Source of the DNA: Monomorium pharaonis
Lineage: Eukaryota; Arthropoda; Insecta; Hymenoptera; Formicidae
Direction of reading: 5' to 3'
Length of the DNA: 64,000 nt
Assembly (NCBI RefSeq): GCF_013373865.1
Contig: NC_050476.1
Span: 14,055,197-14,119,196 of the forward strand
Below, in pieces: positions 1 to 12,100 of this stretch (position 1 is its first letter; every line of letters starts with the position of its first letter). The notes beneath the pieces were generated by a model that made no database searches, was not told the DNA's origin, and saw nothing but the letters and a program-made list of their open reading frames with translations. A program made the position numbers and the translations under genes.

Positions 1-832
1 TAAAATTAATTCACAGTTAGTAAGGTAGCAAAATATGTTTCACAGGTTTCCTATTAAGGGATAACGCCGCCTCTAAAACGATACTCAAGTTCAGGAATTT
101 TGTGGGCAAATGAAGTTTTATTGAAAAAGCAAATATAAACCATTTTATTATATTAAATTATTTAAAAAAAATTTTATTGTTTAAAATAGTGGCGCGTACT
201 GCATACTTCTGCATTTTTTTTGAAGATATTATTTTGCATGCAAGATTTCTCTAAGATGGTTTACCTTAGAACAAAAATTCACAACCTCTTATTTTCTATT
301 GAAGTTACAAAATACGTAGCCGTTTTAAAAATATCAATTTTTTAAAATAATAGCTAATTAGTTCTGCAGGATCAAAAACACCTACAGCATCTCCTTATGC
401 ATACTTAACACAAATGCGATGTTTTAATGATGACTCTTTATTTTTTGTTAATGACTCTACTTTCGAATTTTTTATTGAGATTGAAAAAGTTTTTAGATTA
501 TATTATAAACAAGTTTACATGTTATCTTTAAATTTAAAGGAATTCTTTATTAAAAAATGTATTAATATATCTTTTCAGTTTCCGTTTTGTCATATTTCCT
601 ACAAGATAAATAAAAAAAAATTATAGAAAAATTTATTATTTTCAGGTTGAAAAAAATGTCAATAATTTGTGATCTTAAATTAAGTAATCAAGAAAATGTG
701 TATGCTAGTAAAAGTGTTTATATGCATACTAAAGTGCAATAAGTTTTGTGTTTGCATGTATTTGCTGCATTGTTTATTTTGTACTCATTTTTGCAATACT
801 TTCTATTTATTACATTTATAGCAAATTTGATT
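1..832. other. AT-rich, no gene recognised
   Basis: AT-rich DNA with poly-A and poly-T runs. The only open frame (414-626) is short, low-complexity and without a recognisable domain. I see no splice-bounded exon and no terminal repeat. Confidence 0.5.
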
Positions 833-1000
833 GGGCTGTACTAGTACGCACCAGTGCACATTAAAGCTGTTGTACACTATTTGAACTTACTTGTTAGTAT
901 ATATAAGTATAAAAATGACATATTTTTGAATATATTTTTACATTGTATATGTGTGGCTTTAATGTGCATCAGTGCACAATAGTGCACACTAGTCCAATCG
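833..1000. repeat. Small palindromic MITE-like element
   Basis: An arm at about 835-866 (containing ACCAGTGCACATTAAAGC) is repeated in reverse complement at about 954-990 (GCTTTAATGTGCATCAGTGC), around an AT-rich loop of about 90 bases. The outer edges ACTAGT also match. It codes for nothing. A hairpin-type non-autonomous element is the simplest reading; no superfamily or target duplication could be fixed. Confidence 0.5.
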
Positions 1001-1050
1001 ATTATCACTTTTAACTTACAAACTAATATATATATATATATGTCATTTCA

Positions 1051-2730
1051 CAGAATCCGCATATGAAATTTAGGATCATAGTCACCGATTTCATTTAAAC
1101 TGCAGAAAAATATTCGTCAAGATGAGTTAGAACAAACTGAATTTTTTTAGATTTTTAAACCCACGGGATTAGTGGGGGCGCTGCTGTCATTTCCTTGACA
1201 TGTCGTGTTCTGACATCGTTTTGAAGTAAATTTTCACCATTTTCTTTTCTGTTTTTTTTTTAACGTGTACATTTTTATGTAAAATTTCTTACTCTTTTCA
1301 ATAAAAATATTTCCAATTTATTCAAAATTAAAGAAAGCATTAAAAATGATGATTTTTGAGAAAAATTCTGTTTCTTTATACCTTCACTAAAATTTATTTT
1401 AAAATAAATATTTTCATAGGAAGGGCGAATTTTTTTACATAATATATGTAGTTTATAGCTTTTGCTCTCAATGGTTAGAACCAAAATTAAATAAATAAGC
1501 AAAGTATATTTACTATTTATAATTATATTTTTGTCTTTAATAATTATTTTTTATTAAGTCGTACAGCCATCAATTTATTTTCATTTTTATAAAGTTCAAA
1601 GATGATGAAATTACTTTTGCCTGAGCATATCCTACCATGTAGTATCATTCAGAGGAATTATTGCGTGATAACTCTGAGTGCCTTTTACTGATTTGATTGT
1701 AGCATATCATGGCTCTAAAAATATTTTTGTTTGCTTGCTTATGACTTGAATCTAAGTTGAAAGGACTAAACATTTTTTTAGTTTCTTTTTGTGAGCACTT
1801 TGATGCCATTTTAAGACAAAAATGATGCAAAAAGTTATAAAAAGTTATGCTTTCTATATCGATACACTTTAACGATTCTCGAGTTACGTGAAGCACTCGG
1901 CACATCTGATCGCAGCATGCTCTATTGATTCGTAACGCCAACTCCAAAAACGTACCCATACACAACAGGTGTTGTAGAAAACAACATATTTTATATTTAA
2001 ATAAAGTAATATTAAGATAATAATATTATCTTACAAGACTTGTAAGCAAATAGAAATATTTTTAGAATAACGGTATGTTACACACCAGTGAAAGAGACTT
2101 AGAGTTATTGCGCAATAATTCCTCTGAATTATGTAGTATGATATGCTTATGCAAAAGTAATTTCAACATCTTTGAACTTTATAAAAATAAAAATAGATTG
2201 ATTGGCTGTACAACGACTTAATAAAAAATCAATAATAAAGACGAAAATATAATTAGAAATAGTAAATAATTTGTTTATTTATTTAATCTTGGTTCTAACC
2301 ATTAAGAGCAAAAACTTTAAACTACATATATTATGTGAAAAAATTCGCTCTTTCCAATAAAAATATTTATTTTAAAATAAATTTTGGGGAAGGTATAAAA
2401 AAATAGAATTTTTATCAAAAATTATCATTTTTAATGTTTTCTTTAATTTTGAGAAAATTGGAAATATTTTTATTGGAAAGAGCAGGAAATTTTACATAAA
2501 AATGTACACGTTTGAGAAAAAAACAAAAAGAAAGAAATTGGTGAAAATTTACTTTAAAGCGATATCGGAACGCGACATGTCAAGGAAATGATAGCAGTGC
2601 CCCCGCTAAAACCGTAGGTTTAAAAATTTAAAAAAATTCAGGTTGTTTTAACTCATATTGACAAAATTTTTTCTGCAATTTAAACGGAATCGGTGACTAT
2701 GGGTCCCAGATTTCATATGCGGATTCCGTA
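1051..2730. mobile_element. 1.7-kb fold-back DNA element with ~650-bp inverted arms
   Basis: The left end (GAATCCGCATATGAAAT, then TAGTCACCGATT) recurs in reverse complement at 2660-2730. The match continues inward through 1270-1500 versus 2290-2510 and 1580-1700 versus 2080-2200, leaving a loop near 1700-2075. The arms differ by scattered substitutions, so this is old. The open frames inside (1275-1502 and 1645-1965, minus) are arm sequence without a recognisable domain. The element sits in a TA/AT dinucleotide tract, so the target duplication cannot be read. Superfamily unknown. Confidence 0.7.
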
Positions 2731-2948
2731 AAATAACTCATATATATATCACTTATATATGTATTATTTTGTTTGAATGTGATCAGTAGTATTATCTTAG
2801 ATTTACTTTATACATAAATAAACGTGATTTTTTCTAACCATAAAAGTATATATCACTTAGATTGAATTTGATTGAAAGTACTATCTTGGATTTGTGATTT
2901 TTTTCCTTAAAGAAAAGCCATACACTTGGCGCTTTTTTTTACCTTTAA

Positions 2949-3953
2949 TCCTTCGAGGTCACACTTCTTTTTTTTAACGTCGAGGTCACACTGGGTGGTC
3001 AAAGATATGGTAACAAAAAAATTTATGGATAAACTTGAATGTTTGGAAAATGTATTCTGATATTATTTAAGTAAAAATCTAAAACCGTTAGTACCTAAAA
3101 AAATTTTTGAATCTTCCAATATTAGAAAAAAAGAGTTTTTACAAAATAAATCATAACTTTTTTAATTTTCAATATTTTTAGCTAAAAATTTAGATTTTTA
3201 TTGTTCAAGTCTTGTACTTCAAGGAAAAGAATATGTCTTTAACCATTTTTTCAAAAAGAGTATTTATTTTGCATACTAAACATGGAATATTTTAGTATAC
3301 TGAAAAATATAGGTATTTTCATAGAAAAGTCATGTTACGATAGCATTTACTTGAGTGTCACTTTTTTGTATGCCACGTAAAACCATTTTTTCCTCGCAAA
3401 ATAGATTGCGGTCTACCGCGTGCACGCAATGTTAGAATGCATTAATCTAACGTTACATTTTCAAGATCACTGTCCATTTCGTCCACAGATTGCTCTGAAT
3501 CGCTTGAATATGATTCTTTGGATATGATTTTCCTTGACATCCGAATTAACATCGTTGAAATCATTACGCCATCATTTTGTAAAATATCTTATATGGTCGC
3601 TGCTGTAAATTATAGACCATTATGCTGCATATTTTTGAAGAATAAATTAACATAAAGATTTTAAAAAAATTCTAGGCATAAGAATCTGTATTATATCATA
3701 CTGTTACACTTTTTAGACCACAAAAAACTTACACGGAGATTACACATGGGGTGGCTACCACCCTACCTTGTTTTTGGACGACTGTCAAAAACAAATCAAC
3801 GCGACTTTTAGTTACAGTATAGTACAAGAGCATAGATAAAACCTTGAATTACCGTTAAAAGGCATTACTAATATCATTTTTTCTTAAATCGGAAAGATAT
3901 AATGTGTTGAATTTAAGCGATGGGTGGTAACTACCCAGTGTGACCTCGAAGGG
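2949..3953. mobile_element. piggyBac-like non-autonomous element (TTAA target site)
   Basis: The right end reads ...CAGTGTGACCTCGAAGGG followed by TTAA (3954-3957). The left end is TTAA (2945-2948) followed by TCCTTCGAGGTCACAC, the same terminus with one C-to-T change. A second copy of CGAGGTCACACTGGGTGGT lies just inside the left end (about 2980-3000). TTAA duplication with a CCC-type terminus is the piggyBac hallmark. At 1 kb it is an internal-deletion derivative that keeps a piece of coding sequence (see 3442-3564). Similar unrelated-looking DNA (TTGAATTTGATT...TTGGATTT...TTTTTTCC) lies on both sides, near 2866-2910 and 4003-4050. Confidence 0.65.
3442..3564 (-). pseudogene. Putative N-terminal remnant of a piggyBac transposase
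   Basis: A 40-codon minus-strand open frame starts at an ATG (3564-3562) and ends at TAA. Its second half is serine-rich and acidic (SSDSEQSVDEMDSDLE). Such an acidic leader is typical of the N-terminus of piggyBac transposases, and the frame lies inside a TTAA-flanked element. No DDD catalytic core follows, so only the leader survived an internal deletion. The assignment rests on context plus composition, not on a diagnostic motif. Confidence 0.35.
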
Positions 3954-4073
3954 TTAAAAAAGGTAATATTGGATAGCACGCATTTTGTTTATAGACCGTT
4001 TAAGTTGAATTTGATTTAACGGATTATATTGGATTTATGTAATTTTTTCCTTATTAATTTAAATTTAAATAAC

Positions 4074-4879
4074 GGCTTTGTGAACTTGGCACCCGACTTG
4101 AAGCGATTTTTTTTTCTTAATTTTTTTTCGAAAGATTTTCGTATGTAGTTAAATGTAGTAACATTTATTTTGTTTGTAGTAGCGTAGAAAAAAAATTGAA
4201 GTTTAAAAAAACGTCATCCCCGACTTTGAAATAAATTAATTTTAAATGTTTCTTATAGAAAATTGTTTCTAGTGAATTGTAGTACAATTATTTACGTTTG
4301 TAGTTGAACCGTTCGCCCGGTATAATTATTTAAACAAATGGGTTACAGATGATAATTGTTATTTTTTAAGATATCTTAAATCTGCTTGCGGGGGACAAAC
4401 ATCTACAAACGATTCTGAATCGATCTCCGCAAGCGGATTTAAGATATCTTAAAAATTAACACTTATAAGGTATTTGTTTATTTAATTATACCGGGCGAAT
4501 GGTTCAACTACAAACGAAAGCAAAATCACTACAAACAACTACAAACGATTCTGAATCTATCCCCGCAAGCGGATTTGAGCTATCTTTAAAATTAAAAAAT
4601 TTGCTATTTATAAATTGTTTAAATAATTATACCGCGCGAACGGTTTAACTACAAACAGAAATAATTGTACTACAATCTACTACAAACGATTTTCTATAAA
4701 AAACAGTCGTTAAAATTGATTTATTTCGGGGGATGACGTTTTTTTAAATTTTGATATTTATTTTTCTACGCTACTACAAACAAAATAAATGTTACTACAT
4801 TCAACTACATACGAAAATCTTTCGAAAAAAAATTAGGAAAAAAAAATCGCTTCAAGTCGGGTGCCAAGTTTACAAAGCC
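4074..4879. mobile_element. hAT-like MITE with long inverted arms
   Basis: The termini are exact inverted repeats (GGCTTTG...CAAAGCC) that extend inward for about 320 bp (AACTTGGCACCCGACTTGAA and its complement). The flanking octamers 4066-4073 and 4880-4887 match at 7 of 8 bases, as expected for an 8-bp hAT target duplication. The arms are studded with the short motif CTACAAAC or its complement, a plausible subterminal transposase-binding repeat. The GC-richer middle around 4380-4440 and 4550-4580 is itself inverted (GCAAGCGGATTTRAG). No coding remnant is visible. Confidence 0.65.
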
Positions 4880-4887
4880 TTAATAAC

Positions 4888-6035
4888 TACATTGATGTTG
4901 ATTAAATAGGTGTGATGTAGAGTTGTGCATCGGTTAAATATTGATAATGTTGTAAGATTAGGGACTATAAAAAATCGCATAAAAATCATGCTTTTACGTA
5001 ATTTAGTTAATACACTGGTGACCTTTGATTTCTCATCTTCGAAACCAATTGTCACCTCAAGTTAAAACTTTTGTGTGATTAATGTCTCATCATGAGGTAT
5101 TGTTTGGTACACAATTCAATCCCGAAATTGAGGGCCGCAAAAGGGGCGACTTTTGCGGTCGCTTCTTCTAAAAAACTTTTTCTTAGTTTATTGAACTTTT
5201 ATATTTATTCAAACCTTTTTGATTTACCCCTTTAGTTTAAATTTGGTATATTTGTATAAACATTTTACTTATTTTAATTTATGAAACGTATTGAATTTGG
5301 CTATTAAACTCGTGTAAGGTGGATTTTATATATTTTTTAATAAATATTTATTTAAATATGTACAAAAGTTGATTTAATGTTACGTTTTTATTTATACAAT
5401 AGTATATTATGTAACAAGAGTGTAAAGTGTACGAGTGCAAAAGGTTGTTACGCCCGTGTTGCATACTTTATTTTTTGTTAACCGTGCATCTGATGTGGTC
5501 CCTTGAGTATCTTGGATTCTCGCAAAACAGGTTAGCCAAGGTTAGATTAGGTTTGAAAGCAACAAAGCGTTGGTTAATTCTGTGAGAGTTACCATATCCG
5601 TGTCGCGACATAACGCGCAAGCGAATGCTGAAATAATTAAACATGCTAAAAAAGTTGTGCTGGAATGTTTTTTGTCATCGATTCACGCCGTTTATTAGAG
5701 GACAAGAATTGTGCAATAATGTTAAAGTGCTGAAATCGACGACTTTATTCACAAAAAAGTGACACAAAGGGGATCACTGTCGACGCACATGTAACAAAAA
5801 ATATTTTAAATTAATTTATAAAAAAAACATTAAAAGAAAAAATGATTCAACGAAATAAACATGTTTTTTATATGTATTTATACTTTTTTGTCACTTTACA
5901 ATTTTCTTCAAAGATCTGTAAAGAAAATTACAAATTTATTACATTTATCTTAATTTATGGATTTACAATTAACTTTATGTCAGATAATGCAATATTTAGA
6001 GCTGTCTTACAATCTGTCTTACAATCTGTTTGCAG
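4888..6035. other. Region upstream of the proteasome exons; no exon assigned
   Basis: This stretch should hold the PSMB6 promoter and the first coding exon, or an intron leading to it. I searched for a start codon whose exon ends in the Ser-Thr-Gly that normally precedes the catalytic threonine, before a GT donor, and found none. A GGTTAGCCAAGGTTAGATTAGG run at about 5529-5550 is of a kind common in insect DNA. The 5842-6075 open frame overlaps the splice acceptor out of frame and is not a gene. Confidence 0.4.
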
Positions 6036-6103
6036 ACATCAATCATGGCATGTGAGTTTAACGGTGGCGTTGTAATAGGTGCCGATTCTCGGGGTACAAC
6101 AGG
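6036..6103 (+). CDS. PSMB6: PSMB6 exon carrying the catalytic Thr1
   Basis: Acceptor TTTGCAG precedes; the first codon ACA is the nucleophile Thr1. The exon codes for TSIMACEFNGGVVIGADS and ends in phase 2 (ACA ACA GG, then GTAAAGT). A Gly stands where family members usually have Thr or Ser (SRGTTG). Because the exon opens at Thr1, the entire propeptide lies on an upstream exon. Confidence 0.92.
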
Positions 6104-9100
6104 GTAAAGTATAATTATTCATCGAAAAAGATTTTATTGATTGCAATTCTTTACATTAACTTACACAATTTTTTTAGAGCCTATGTGTCTAACCGTTTTG
6201 CCGATAAATTAACAAGAGTGACGGATTATATTTATTGTTGCCGTTCTGGATCAGCGGCAGACACTCAGGCGATCTCTGACATTGTGGCTTATCATTTGGG
6301 ATTGCATCAGTAAGATATCATAGAACATTCATATCTTATATACTTACAAGTAAGGTGCAAAAGTTTTTGACCAGATTGACTTCGAGACCTTGAAATAGGA
6401 TTTAACTCTGCTCAGTAGGCAACCTAACATTTGCTATTATTATGTCTACAGCCGCATCGCTTTATTTTAAATAGTATGGTTTTAACCTTGATTTAAAATA
6501 GATGTTTTTCCTTTCAACGTTTTCTTTACTTTGTGTCGGAATCTTTTAGACCGTACTACGTAGCACGGAACATTGAAAGAATGTTGTAGAAATGTGACAA
6601 TATTAAACGTTTTTGCAACCTTTCACTTAAATTTGTTTGATAAATAAAAAAAATTACCTCACTCGGTGCGATGCGCTAAAGTTGAAAGTGTTTTATTTCC
6701 TTGTTTGCCTTCTTCCGTTTTAAAGTCGCATAATTTTAAAACTAATGAATGTATCGTTATGAGCCTAAGAACATTTTGAAGTAGACATTTCAAACATTAA
6801 TTTACTTTTCTGCTCATTTCAGTAGGACAATTTTTTATAAAGTTCAAAGTTAGACCATTTTTTGTGAAAAAACTGTAGTCCCCTTAATTCACACACACAC
6901 ACACACGCGCTTCTAAAAAAAAATTAAGAGGACAACAGTTTTTAAAGTATGTATATACAGGGTGTAATGTAATCGGAAGTCATCCCGTAATGGAAAGATA
7001 GACGGAATCGAGATGAACATAAAAGTCCAATATTGTCTTAGGTTAGGTCTATCAATAATCGAGATATAAATTTTTCAAATTGTACGAATGAGAGCGCGCC
7101 GTGTGAAGAGCCGAGACGCTCGAGCTGTAGCGCGGCCCACTGTGTCGAACATTGGCTGCCGGCGGCGGGAGGGAAAAAGGAGAAGCGGTGCCGCTGCCTG
7201 GGCTTCGCCGCCCTCGCGTCTCACCGCACCGCGCCAATACTCGTGGCGATGGCAGCTATGCACATTCGCGATTACTTGACAAACTAGGAGTTAGCAAAGA
7301 TATGACAAATTAAAATCGTAATAAACTGCTGTGATTAAGAAAGTCGAAAGAACGAAAGCGATAGATACTTATGGAATCTACAAATAATCTAATTTCTATC
7401 GTAATTGTGAATAAGTAAATTAATAAAAGTTTTTCGTACATTCACGAAATATTCTTTCTTTTTCTTAAATATCTTATTTACAGTATCATACAATTCTAAC
7501 TTTGTTTCTTATCGAATTGTCGTACTGTTAAATCCTTGATGAAAACATTAATAAAAAATTACCATAAATTCACGATTGATTCTTAAAGTGATAATTTTCT
7601 TTTATAAGTGTATTATAATATTTGCCGCATCAAATTCTCTCATCGTTTCTTATTGTTTTTTTTCCATGGAATGTTAAATTAACGAAGATTTATCACGATT
7701 AATATCTACGATTGATTCTTCATATATTCTTATTTCGTAAATATTTAATTAGAAAATTATAAAATGCGCGATATATCCATATAATATGTTACATTCATTG
7801 TTCATAACACGATAGAAAAGTATCTTTTGATGTAACGATTTCACAATAGATTATGCATTCTACGATAATTATGCTTAGAGATGTTCAATATCAAATATTA
7901 TTAATAACGAAGAGTTTTTTAAACGAAGAAGTATTCATGCCTGATCTAACGATTTTGTGATAAATTATACGATACGATCGTAATTATATTTGGAGATGTT
8001 AATGTCACCAGTATGGTTAACAACAAAGCGTTTTCTTTCATAATTATACAATAGAGAACTTAAGTTTACGAAATATTCCAACAGAACTATTAAACACGAT
8101 GTCTCCATAGATATTTTGTCATATTCCAACGAGAAAATATACTTTCCTAACAGGAAACGAGAGAACGATAGACAATGATATCACTTCTTGAAATTCTTTT
8201 TTTTTTTTATTCAAACAAGTAATGGATTACAAAAGAGAAATCAATTAGATTCTCGTATTTTTGTTGGTATCTATTCTAAATCAATCAGTGAAAATCTGTC
8301 GTAATTAATAATGTAATTAAAGATAAAAGAAATTTCGAGTTCCCTATCGTTATGAAAGAAAAACTCTTCGTTATATTAATAATATTTGATATTGAACATC
8401 TCTAAGCATAATTATCGTAGAAGGCATTATCTATTGTGAAATCGTTACATTAAGAGATATTTTTCTATCGTGTTATGAACAATGAGTGTAACATATTATA
8501 TGGATATATCGCGCATTTTATAATTTTCTAATTAAATATTTACGAAATAAGAATATATGAAGAATCAATCGTAGATATTAATCGTGATAAACCTTCGTTA
8601 ATTTAACATTCCATGGAAAAAAAAACAATAAGAAACGATGAGAGAATTTGATGTGGCAAATATTATAATACACTTATAAAAGAAAATTATCATTTTAAGA
8701 ATCAATCGTGAATTTATGGTAATTTTTTATTATTGTTTTCATCAAGGATTTAACAGTACGACACAATTCGATAAGAAACAAAGTTAGAATTGTATAATAC
8801 TGTAAATAAGATATTTAAGAAAAAGAAAGAATCTTTCGTGAATGTACGAAAAACTTTTATTAATTTACTTATTCACAATTACGATAGAAATTAGATTATT
8901 TGTAGATTCCATAAGTATCTATCGCTTTCGTTCTTTCGACTTTCTTAATCACAGCAGTTTATTACAGTTTTAATTTGTCATATCTTTGCTAACTCCTAAT
9001 TTGTCAAGTAATCGCGAATGTGCATAGCTGCCATCGCCACGAGTGTTGGCGCGGTGCGGTGAGACGCGAGGGCGGCGAAGCACAGGCAGCGGCACCGCTT

Positions 9101-12100
9101 CTCCTTCTTCCCCCCGCCACCGGCAGCCAATGTTCGACACAGTGGACCGCGCTACAGCTCGAGCGTCTCGGCTCTTCACACGGCGCGCTTTCATTTGTAC
9201 AATTTGAAAAATTTATATCTCGATTATTGATAGACCTAACCCAAGACAATATTGGACTTTTATGTTCATCTCGATCCCGTCTATCTTTCCATTACGGGAT
9301 GGCTTCCGATTACATTACACCCTGTATACATATATATGGTGTTACTAAAGCATTGGATTTGCTTAGCATTATGCGATAGAGAATGAAAATCTAAGAAGAA
9401 ATGTCTAATACTATTTTTCGATGCGGTAAATAGTTTTGCCTTAATTCATCGTTGTTATAAGTCAATAAGCGCGAAGAAAATCAGTGACGGAGAATGCGTG
9501 AAGTTGACTTCTTGTTATTAAAAATTTAAAAATGCTTCTAATGCTAATAATTATCGACTGACTTTCTCTTGTACCTCTGCGCTTATTGACTTATTACAAT
9601 GATAAATTAAAGCGAAACTATTTACCGCATTGAAAAATAGTATTAGACATTTCTTCTTAGATTTTCATTCTCTATCGCATTGTGCTAAGCAAATGCGATG
9701 CTTTAGTAACACCCTGTACATAATAGTATATTGTTAAAATTGAATAAATAACGCGTGCGTAACGCCCGTCTGTTGTACTCTAGTATATTTCTAAAATATA
9801 GCGGAAGTTAGTGTGTGTGATGCTCGAGTATTATTTTGTGAAACATTATAAATTATTGATAGTTCTGGCTTTGTTTTCAATAGTTCTAGAGTTCCTGATA
9901 GGTTAAACACAGAGTTCTGATCATTAAAAAAAAAGACGCATTAGGGTAAAGTGATTTACCAGGTTTACACAGCAAATTAGTTCGTTCTACGAAAATTTCA
10001 ATAACATATCTTGCAATGTTTTAATAGATTTCGAGTTTTATATGATTGCTAGAATGATTTCTAGCAAAAATCATTACCTCCTTAATTTTAATACTTTTTT
10101 CGCCCTAAAGGACATTTTTATGGGAACAAAGATGAGACGCTGGGTGACACTCAGGAGTTTTGTGCATTATATTGTATTATTTAGGTAGTTTTAAACATGT
10201 TTAAACACTTTTCGAAGAGTTCTGTCCGCAAACATTAATAATTAATTTTTGAATAACTTTTATATCTCTAAGTATAGACGCGAATTTTGATGAGTTGCTG
10301 CTGATTTTTCGAAAGTTTTGTCCATCATAAAATATTTTTTGTATAGTTCCGAATGTGTTTAAGCGCTTTCCGAAAAGTTCTGCCCTTAAACATTATTAAT
10401 TAATTTATAAATAATTTTTATCGCCCTAGTAAGATATGTATAAACTATAAACTATAAAGCACATTTTGGTGATTTTTCGAGAGTTTTGAGCATCAAAAAA
10501 TATTTTTCGTGTAATTCTGATCATGTAGTTTCATGAGTTCTCCATAACTATTATGTAGCTCTGAATGCTTTTAAATATTTTTAGAAAGGTGTGCTAAATG
10601 GATATATTTTTTGCAGTCTCATTAAAATGTGCGTCTGTATGTATACTTAGAGCAATAAAAGTTAATTAAAAATTAATTATTAATGTTTGCGAACAGAACT
10701 CTTCGGAAGGCGTTTAAACACATTTGAAACTATATGAGAAATATTTTATGATGCCCAAAACTTTCGAAAAATCAGCAGTATCTCACCGAAATGTGCGTTT
10801 ACATGTATACTTAAAGAGATAAAAATTATTTAAAAAATAATTATTAATGTTTGTGGGCAGAACTCTTCGGAAGGCGCTTAAATACGTTTGGAAATATACG
10901 AAAAATATTTTTTGATGCTTAGAACTCTCGAAAAATCACCAGCGTCTCATCAAAATATGCGTTTATACGTACACCAAAGCGATAAAAATTATTTAAAAGT
11001 TAATAATGTTTACGGGCAGAACTCTCTGGAAGGCGCTTAAACACGTTTAAAACTGTCTAGAAATATAATATAACGCACAGAACTTCTAAGTGTCAGCCAG
11101 TGTCTCATCTTCGTACCATTACATGTTTTTGGGGGGCGAGAAAAGTATTAAAAAATTAAGGAGGCAATGTTTTCCGCAAAAACTTTTTCTAGAATTTATA
11201 GAACTCTAAATCTATTAATGTAGTGCAAGATATATTATTAAAATTTTTGTAGGACAAAGTGATTTGCTGTGTGAATCTGGCAAATTGGTTTTTTACTAAC
11301 TAACGTTTTTTTTTGCTTTAATGAGCAGAATTCAATGTTTGATTTATTAGGAACTCTAGAAATATTGAAAATAAAGCCAGAATTTTCAATAATTTATGAT
11401 TTTCCACAAAATAATACGCCAGCTTAACACCGGAAGTTATCTTTTTTTTTTTATAAACAAAATCGACATCTTTACCTAAATTTTAAAGTGTCATACTTTT
11501 TGTGCGTGCGCGCAGCAGCACAAGTGAAGAAACAATTAAAACAATTAATTAAATTGGACAGTTTTTATGCAATTAATATTAAAATTTGCATACAAGGGTT
11601 TTAAGGATTGCTGATTTTAAATCTGATGTCGAAAATGCAAAATTAAAAATGGCGGGCCTAAAATATTTATATATAAACGTAGAATCAAAATGTAAAAATT
11701 TTATATAAAACATTTTTAGGTCCGCCATTTTGGATCCGCCATTTTGAATCCGCCATTTTGAATTTTGCATTTTTTATATCAAATTTGTAATCAGCAATTC
11801 CAAAAACCCTTAGAAGAATGTTTTTGTGTAAAATTTGTACATTTTGATTCTACGTTATGTATGGATATTTTAGGTCCGTCATTTTGAATTTTGCATTTTC
11901 GATATCAGATTCGAAATCAACGATCCTTAAAACTCTTGTATATAAATTTTGACGTTATTACATAAAAACGGTTCAATTTATAGTTTATTGTTGGGATCCC
12001 AAAAGGATCTCACTCCGTCAACGACGTGACAAAATAAGTCTCCGTCAAGCGAGGGTTAATTTATTTGTAATATAAATTTTTTACAGTTTTTAATGATATT

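Noticed and set aside
1275..1965. Two minus-strand frames of 75 and 106 codons
   Set aside because: They are the arm of a noncoding fold-back; the mirrored arm carries substitutions and stops.
5842..6075. 77-codon frame as PSMB6 first exon
   Set aside because: It runs through the acceptor in a different frame from the proteasome exon, and its sequence is hydrophobic AT-rich translation.
7052..7279. Arg/Ala-rich frames on both strands, repeated at 8970-9379
   Set aside because: Same inverted arm of a fold-back element read in different frames.
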